From: an uncultured Eubacterium sp.
Lineage (GTDB): Bacteria; Bacillota; Clostridia; Peptostreptococcales; Anaerovoracaceae
Length of the DNA: 9,140 bases
Assembly (NCBI GenBank): GCA_900551775.1
Contig: URXI01000165.1
Span: 1 to 9,140 of the forward strand
Reading direction: 5' to 3'
In this document: one piece after another, positions 6,986-9,140 of the stretch
Position numbering within the stretch: the first letter of the stretch is position 1
Layout: every line of letters begins with the position of its first letter
Translations under genes and position numbers: made by a program
The notes under the pieces: model-generated
Database searches by the model: none
Told to the model about the DNA's origin: nothing
The model's input: only the letters and a program-made list of their open reading frames with translations

Positions 6986-7011
6986 GGGGGATCGCGTTTC
7001 ACGAGTCCCCC
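6986..7011 (+). terminator. Possible weak hairpin after the NTPase gene
   Basis: GGGGGA (6986-6991) pairs with TCCCCC (7006-7011), and TCG (6992-6994) with CGA (7002-7004), leaving one bulged G and a 7-nt loop. The following TTGTCAAT is only mildly T-rich. It may back up the stronger terminator that follows. Confidence 0.4.
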
Positions 7012-7016
7012 TTGTC

Positions 7017-7055
7017 AATAAGGAAAAGGTCGCATATAGCGACCTTTTCCTTATT
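7017..7055. terminator. Bidirectional intrinsic terminator
   Basis: Perfect 17-bp arms AATAAGGAAAAGGTCGC (7017-7033) and GCGACCTTTTCCTTATT (7039-7055) enclose a 5-nt ATATA loop. The A/T-rich stem ends give T-runs on both strands. It sits between the plus-strand NTPase remnant and the minus-strand DUF6061-like gene, whose stop is 5 nt away. Confidence 0.9.
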
Positions 7056-7060
7056 TACCT

Positions 7061-7312
7061 TCAGCCTACATCCAACCCATGCGTTCCTGCAGCTTCTCGC
7101 AGGCACTGCTCCAGTGCGCCGTCGAATACCATTTGCGTGTACTCGAGCGGCGCGTTATAGATGAGCCAGTCCATCTCGGTGCGCATGGGCAGGGTGGTAT
7201 CCAGGCTGTCATCAACGCCGGGCGTGTAGATGCTGATGGCTCCGCCGTCGGCATAGCGCAGCTCTACACAGGCTGTATCGATGTTGAACTCGCAGGATAT
7301 CAGCTTTCTCAT
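7061..7312 (-). CDS. DUF6061-like small protein
   Basis: This is an 83-residue acidic, soluble protein of unknown function. The start MRKLISCEFNIDTACVELRY, then DGGAISIYTP (22-31), EMDWLIYNAPLEYTQMVFDG (46-65) and a final short helix match my memory of DUF6061 proteins, which are small and frequent on Firmicutes mobile elements. ATG 7312 follows AAGGAG about 6 nt upstream within a purine-rich GGAGGAAGGAG leader, a strong site. The gene stands alone, points away from the att-like tRNA fragment, and ends at the shared terminator 7017-7055. Its presence fits the view that the DNA left of 7491 is an integrative element. The family name is from memory and no function is known. Confidence 0.8.
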   Translation of the reverse strand: MRKLISCEFNIDTACVELRYADGGAISIYTPGVDDSLDTTLPMRTEMDWLIYNAPLEYTQMVFDGALEQCLREAAGTHGLDVG

Positions 7313-7490
7313 TTTTTCTCCTTCCTCCCGGCCAGCAAGCAGGGCCAGGGCGTACCAGAACGCGTACTAGAATCACGTTGAAATTTAATATACTCATTGC
7401 CATAAAATGTTCTGAATTCTATTAAATTTGCAATTACGACTATTATATATGATCATATGTTCGGAATATTTTAAATGGAGACTATGGGGC
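7313..7490. other. Intergenic edge of the putative element
   Basis: No convincing gene is seen. It must hold the promoter of the DUF6061-like gene; minus-strand TATAAT-like and TTGCAA-like words occur, but I could not find a well-spaced pair. A short perfect palindrome ATATGATCATAT lies at about 7447-7458. The sequence turns abruptly AT-rich from about 7380 to 7475, as is common next to attachment sites, where recombinase arm sites may lie. Confidence 0.4.
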
Positions 7491-7528
7491 TCAAGAGGCC
7501 AGCGGTTCGATCCCGCTTATTTCCACCA
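7491..7528 (+). tRNA. 3' fragment of a tRNA-Ala gene (probable attachment site)
   Basis: The fragment reads as the 3' anticodon stem TCAAG, variable loop AGGCC, T-arm AGCGG-TTCGATC-CCGCT, acceptor strand TATTTCC, discriminator A and encoded CCA (7526-7528). The run from AGAGG to CCGCT closely matches the 3' half of bacterial tRNA-Ala. The matching 5' acceptor would be GGAAATA followed by the D-arm, and neither occurs in the preceding 100 bp, so this is not a complete tRNA. A perfect intrinsic terminator begins at its last base, as expected for the original tRNA gene's 3' flank. The best explanation is the duplicated 3' end left by site-specific integration into a tRNA-Ala gene; the intact copy should lie beyond the left edge. 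Confidence 0.82.
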
Positions 7529-7567
7529 AAAAATCCGTTTCCAAAAGGAAACGGATTTTTTCTTTTT
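7528..7567 (+). terminator. Intrinsic terminator of the tRNA-Ala locus
   Basis: Perfect 15-bp arms AAAAAATCCGTTTCC (7528-7542) and GGAAACGGATTTTTT (7547-7561) enclose an AAAA loop, followed by CTTTTT. It directly abuts the CCA end, the position normally held by a tRNA terminator. Confidence 0.92.
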
Positions 7568-7593
7568 GATCGTAATACAGCACTCAACAAAGA

Positions 7594-7626
7594 CAGACCA
7601 TGAGAACTTTCCCATGGTCTGCCTTT
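7594..7626. terminator. Possible terminator of the M20 peptidase gene
   Basis: CAGACCATG (7594-7602) and CATGGTCTG (7613-7621) form a 9-bp stem with a 10-nt loop. The plus side continues CCTTTTC and the minus side TCTTTG. It lies 34 bp beyond the minus-strand M20 stop, so it plausibly ends that transcript, but the T-runs are modest. Confidence 0.6.
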
Positions 7627-7655
7627 TCAACGTTAAATTTGGTTTTGGTTAGAGA

Positions 7656-8885
7656 TCAGGCGAGCGGAGCAGTAAAGCCGTCGATGCCGGCCATCATCAG
7701 CGCGAGGGTGAGGATGGACTGCGGACCCTTGTGCATATCCGTGGAATCAAAGAACTCGCCGAGAGAGTGTATGCCGCCGTGCTCGCCGCCGGTTCCGAGA
7801 GTCACGGCCGGTATGCCGATGCGGAGAGCGGCGCCGGAGTTTGAGTTGCCGGTCTCGACTATGCGCGGAGCCTTGCCGTTCAAATCGGTAAGAATGGTGT
7901 AGGCAGAGCCGCAGATGGCGTTGTTCCAATCCTGCGACGCGGGCGAAAGCGGCTCATCCTTTATGATTTCAAACGTTACGCGCTCGGTGCCAAAGCGGGC
8001 GTTTTCCACCGCGCAGGCATCCTCAGCGATCTTGCGCAGTATGCCCTCAACAGGCGCCATGGCTTCGTTGGAGCAGGCGCGCACCTGGACGGTAAGTGTG
8101 GTGAGTTTCGCGGTGCAGCCCTGACCCCGGTTCGGGTCGGAGACGATGTCGTCGGCAAGTATCATGGTCTTGGCCGGAGGAGTTATCTCGGAAACCTTGA
8201 CGGCAGCGCGGGAGGCGGCGGTCAGGCACTGGGAGTACTTGCCGTAGTTGATGCGCTCGTCCTGACTCCTGAAGCGGATGTGGAAGAAGGTCTCACTGGT
8301 GGCGCCGACGGCAAACCAATCCGAACCCGCGCAGTCGAGCGAGATGACCGCGTCATACTTGTTCTCGCTCAGGTATAGCGGCATACCTAGTATGCCCGGC
8401 TCCTCAAGCGTGATGCCGGCAAAGGTGATGTCGCCCACCGTGGAGATATTGCAGTGGTTCAACGCGCGCAGTACGCTAAGCATGGCGGAAAGTCCACTCG
8501 CGTCATAGGTGATGCCGGGCATAAACACCTTACTGCCTTCATACTTGGGCTCGAGCACGGTGTAGAGCGGGAAAACCGAGTCAGTGTGCGCATCGATGAG
8601 TATTTTCGGCCCGTTTCCGCTGCCCTTGCGGGTGCCGGAGACGTTGCCGAAGCGGTCAATGTGAACGTCACTCAGCCCATATTCGCGGAAATAATCTGCC
8701 ATCAAAGCAGCACGCTTCTCCTCATGATAGGAGTAGCCGGGTATCTTCGCTATAGTCACCTGCTGCTCAAGGCGCTCCTTCTGGTCGGGCACCAGAAACT
8801 CATAAGCTTCCTTGACGCTCGGGTTCGATTTTACAGCCTCATATGTCTTTTTGACGCTTTCACTTACGGGAAATGTTTCGTTCAT
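7656..8885 (-). CDS. M20-family metallopeptidase / aminoacylase-like
   Basis: The 409-residue cytosolic protein has the normal M20 length and order. A predicted two-zinc site is visible: His100 and Asp102 in DAHTDSVFP, bridging Asp128 in GITYDASGLSAM, catalytic and metal-binding Glu161-Glu162 in TLEEPG, Asp184 in SLDCAG, and His373 with Glu377 in GGIHSLGEFFD near the C-terminus. The middle third would be the lid/dimerisation domain. M20 enzymes hydrolyse dipeptides, N-acyl amino acids or carbamoyl amino acids; the substrate here cannot be read from sequence. ATG 8885 has GGAGG 6 nt upstream. The divergent neighbour begins like a D-aminoacylase-type amidohydrolase, a pairing that suggests shared amino-acid amide catabolism (inference). 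GC-rich codon use contrasts with the AT-rich accessory genes, fitting a core chromosomal gene beyond the element edge. Confidence 0.92.
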   Translation of the reverse strand: MNETFPVSESVKKTYEAVKSNPSVKEAYEFLVPDQKERLEQQVTIAKIPGYSYHEEKRAALMADYFREYGLSDVHIDRFGNVSGTRKGSGNGPKILIDAHTDSVFPLYTVLEPKYEGSKVFMPGITYDASGLSAMLSVLRALNHCNISTVGDITFAGITLEEPGILGMPLYLSENKYDAVISLDCAGSDWFAVGATSETFFHIRFRSQDERINYGKYSQCLTAASRAAVKVSEITPPAKTMILADDIVSDPNRGQGCTAKLTTLTVQVRACSNEAMAPVEGILRKIAEDACAVENARFGTERVTFEIIKDEPLSPASQDWNNAICGSAYTILTDLNGKAPRIVETGNSNSGAALRIGIPAVTLGTGGEHGGIHSLGEFFDSTDMHKGPQSILTLALMMAGIDGFTAPLA

Positions 8886-8901
8886 GACGAGCCTCCGTTG
8901 T

Positions 8902-8930
8902 GTGCTAATATATCACTGATATATTAGCAC
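8902..8930. promoter_or_regulatory. Perfect 29-bp palindrome, probable repressor operator
   Basis: GTGCTAATATATCA (8902-8915) and its exact complement TGATATATTAGCAC (8917-8930) flank one central C. It covers the -10 and start region of the M20 promoter. A 12-of-13 match to the arm, TGCGAATATATCA, recurs at about 9027-9039 in the divergent promoter, as if one regulator controls both genes. A GntR-type dimer is one guess; no regulator gene is visible in the window. Confidence 0.78.
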
Positions 8931-8949
8931 TGCCTTTTTTACGTGTCAA
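8921..8949 (-). promoter_or_regulatory. Promoter of the M20 gene
   Basis: On the minus strand, TTGACA (8949-8944), a 17-nt spacer and TAATAT (8926-8921) make a strong promoter. Transcription would start near 8914, about 29 nt before the ATG. The -10 and start site are covered by the palindrome at 8902-8930, so the promoter is probably repressible. Confidence 0.75.
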
Positions 8950-8988
8950 TATGTGCCGAGCCTATACGGCGCCCTTTTTATATAGCTA

Positions 8989-9016
8989 TTGCTTTCAGAA
9001 ACGCATTTGATATAAT
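8989..9016 (+). promoter_or_regulatory. Promoter of the divergent amidohydrolase gene
   Basis: TATAAT at 9011-9016 is preceded, at 16 nt, by TTGCTT (8989-8994), a moderate -35. A second TATAAT at 9022-9027 has no good -35. The half-sites TTGATATAAT (9007-9016) and AATATATCAA (9031-9040) flank the start region and resemble arms of the M20 operator. Confidence 0.6.
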
Positions 9017-9066
9017 AGAAATATAATGCGAATATATCAATCTCAAAGCGGTGAAAGGACTCAGCT

Positions 9067-9140
9067 ATGGATTACGAGCTTATCATAAAGAATGGGACCG
9101 TGGTAGACGGGACGGGTGCAGCCGGATATAGAGCGTAGAT
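9067..9140 (+). CDS. Start of an N-acyl-D-amino-acid deacylase-type amidohydrolase, with early stop
   Basis: ATG 9067 has GAAAGGA upstream with about 7 nt of spacing. The 23 codons read MDYELIIKNGTVVDGTGAAG then YRA. The pattern L-I-x-NG-T-V-x-DGTGAxGYRA is the classic opening strand of D-aminoacylase/dihydroorotase-like amidohydrolases, where Asp-Val or Asp-Ile normally follows the Ala. Here the next codon is TAG (9136-9138), and only two bases remain in the window. This could be a true nonsense or indel mutation (an extra TA before GAT would explain it) or a sequence error at the contig edge. Metal-binding residues would lie beyond the window. The divergent M20 gene supports a role in amino-acid amide breakdown. 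Confidence 0.6.

Noticed and set aside
7442..7528. A complete tRNA gene ending in CCA
   Set aside because: No D-arm, no 5' acceptor GGAAATA and no paired 5' anticodon stem are found upstream; only the 3' 38 nt match tRNA-Ala.
7428..7652. A 74-codon plus-strand frame across the tRNA fragment
   Set aside because: It reads through a tRNA remnant and a perfect terminator hairpin, which produce the KKETDFFF-like run, and has no ribosome site.
8454..8927. Long plus-strand frame opposite the M20 gene
   Set aside because: Antisense shadow of a gene with all metal ligands in place, and it crosses the M20 promoter and operator.

Overview
The window looks like a piece of a Firmicutes chromosome, most likely a gut-type Clostridia. 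I infer this from the strong AGGAGG-type ribosome binding sites, the small XRE regulator next to a YpsA-like SLOG protein, the YobI-like NTPase and a DUF6061-like protein. No rRNA or other phylogenetic marker is present, so the lineage cannot be fixed.

Layout. Positions 1-53 hold the tail of an unidentified gene. Two same-strand genes follow: a protein that may have the uracil-DNA glycosylase fold (103-840) and a protein with a degenerate PD-(D/E)XK-like signature (848-1783). They face a small XRE regulator (1846-2094, minus), with a shared hairpin terminator between. The regulator is divergent from a SLOG-family protein (2183-2641), and a near-ideal inverted repeat lies in their promoter. 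A 548-bp gap follows. It holds a terminator-like hairpin, a promoter with both hexamers at consensus, and two strong palindromes in what would be the 5' leader of the next gene.

That next gene is a large YobI-like membrane-anchored P-loop NTPase (3190-6690). An exact 44-bp tandem duplication shifts its frame near the 3' end, so about 62 C-terminal residues are now out of frame (to 6917). A bidirectional terminator separates it from a small DUF6061-like gene on the minus strand (7061-7312).

The element boundary appears to be at 7491-7528. There the last 38 nt of a tRNA-Ala gene, including CCA, stand without the 5' half and are followed by a perfect terminator. This is what a tRNA-targeting integrative element leaves at one end. 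Everything to the left is therefore read as accessory DNA, probably a defence-type cargo region. Everything to the right is read as ordinary chromosome: an M20 metallopeptidase (7656-8885, minus) divergent from the start of a D-aminoacylase-type amidohydrolase (9067 onward), with a shared operator-like intergenic region. The amidohydrolase reading frame meets a TAG at codon 24, just before the window ends.

Base composition supports the mosaic. The DXK-like gene and the YobI-like gene are visibly AT-rich, while the UDG-like gene, the XRE/SLOG pair and the M20 gene are GC-richer. The most notable points are the 44-bp duplication that breaks or switches the NTPase gene, the tRNA-Ala remnant, the operator between regulator and SLOG gene, and the structured leader ahead of the NTPase gene.
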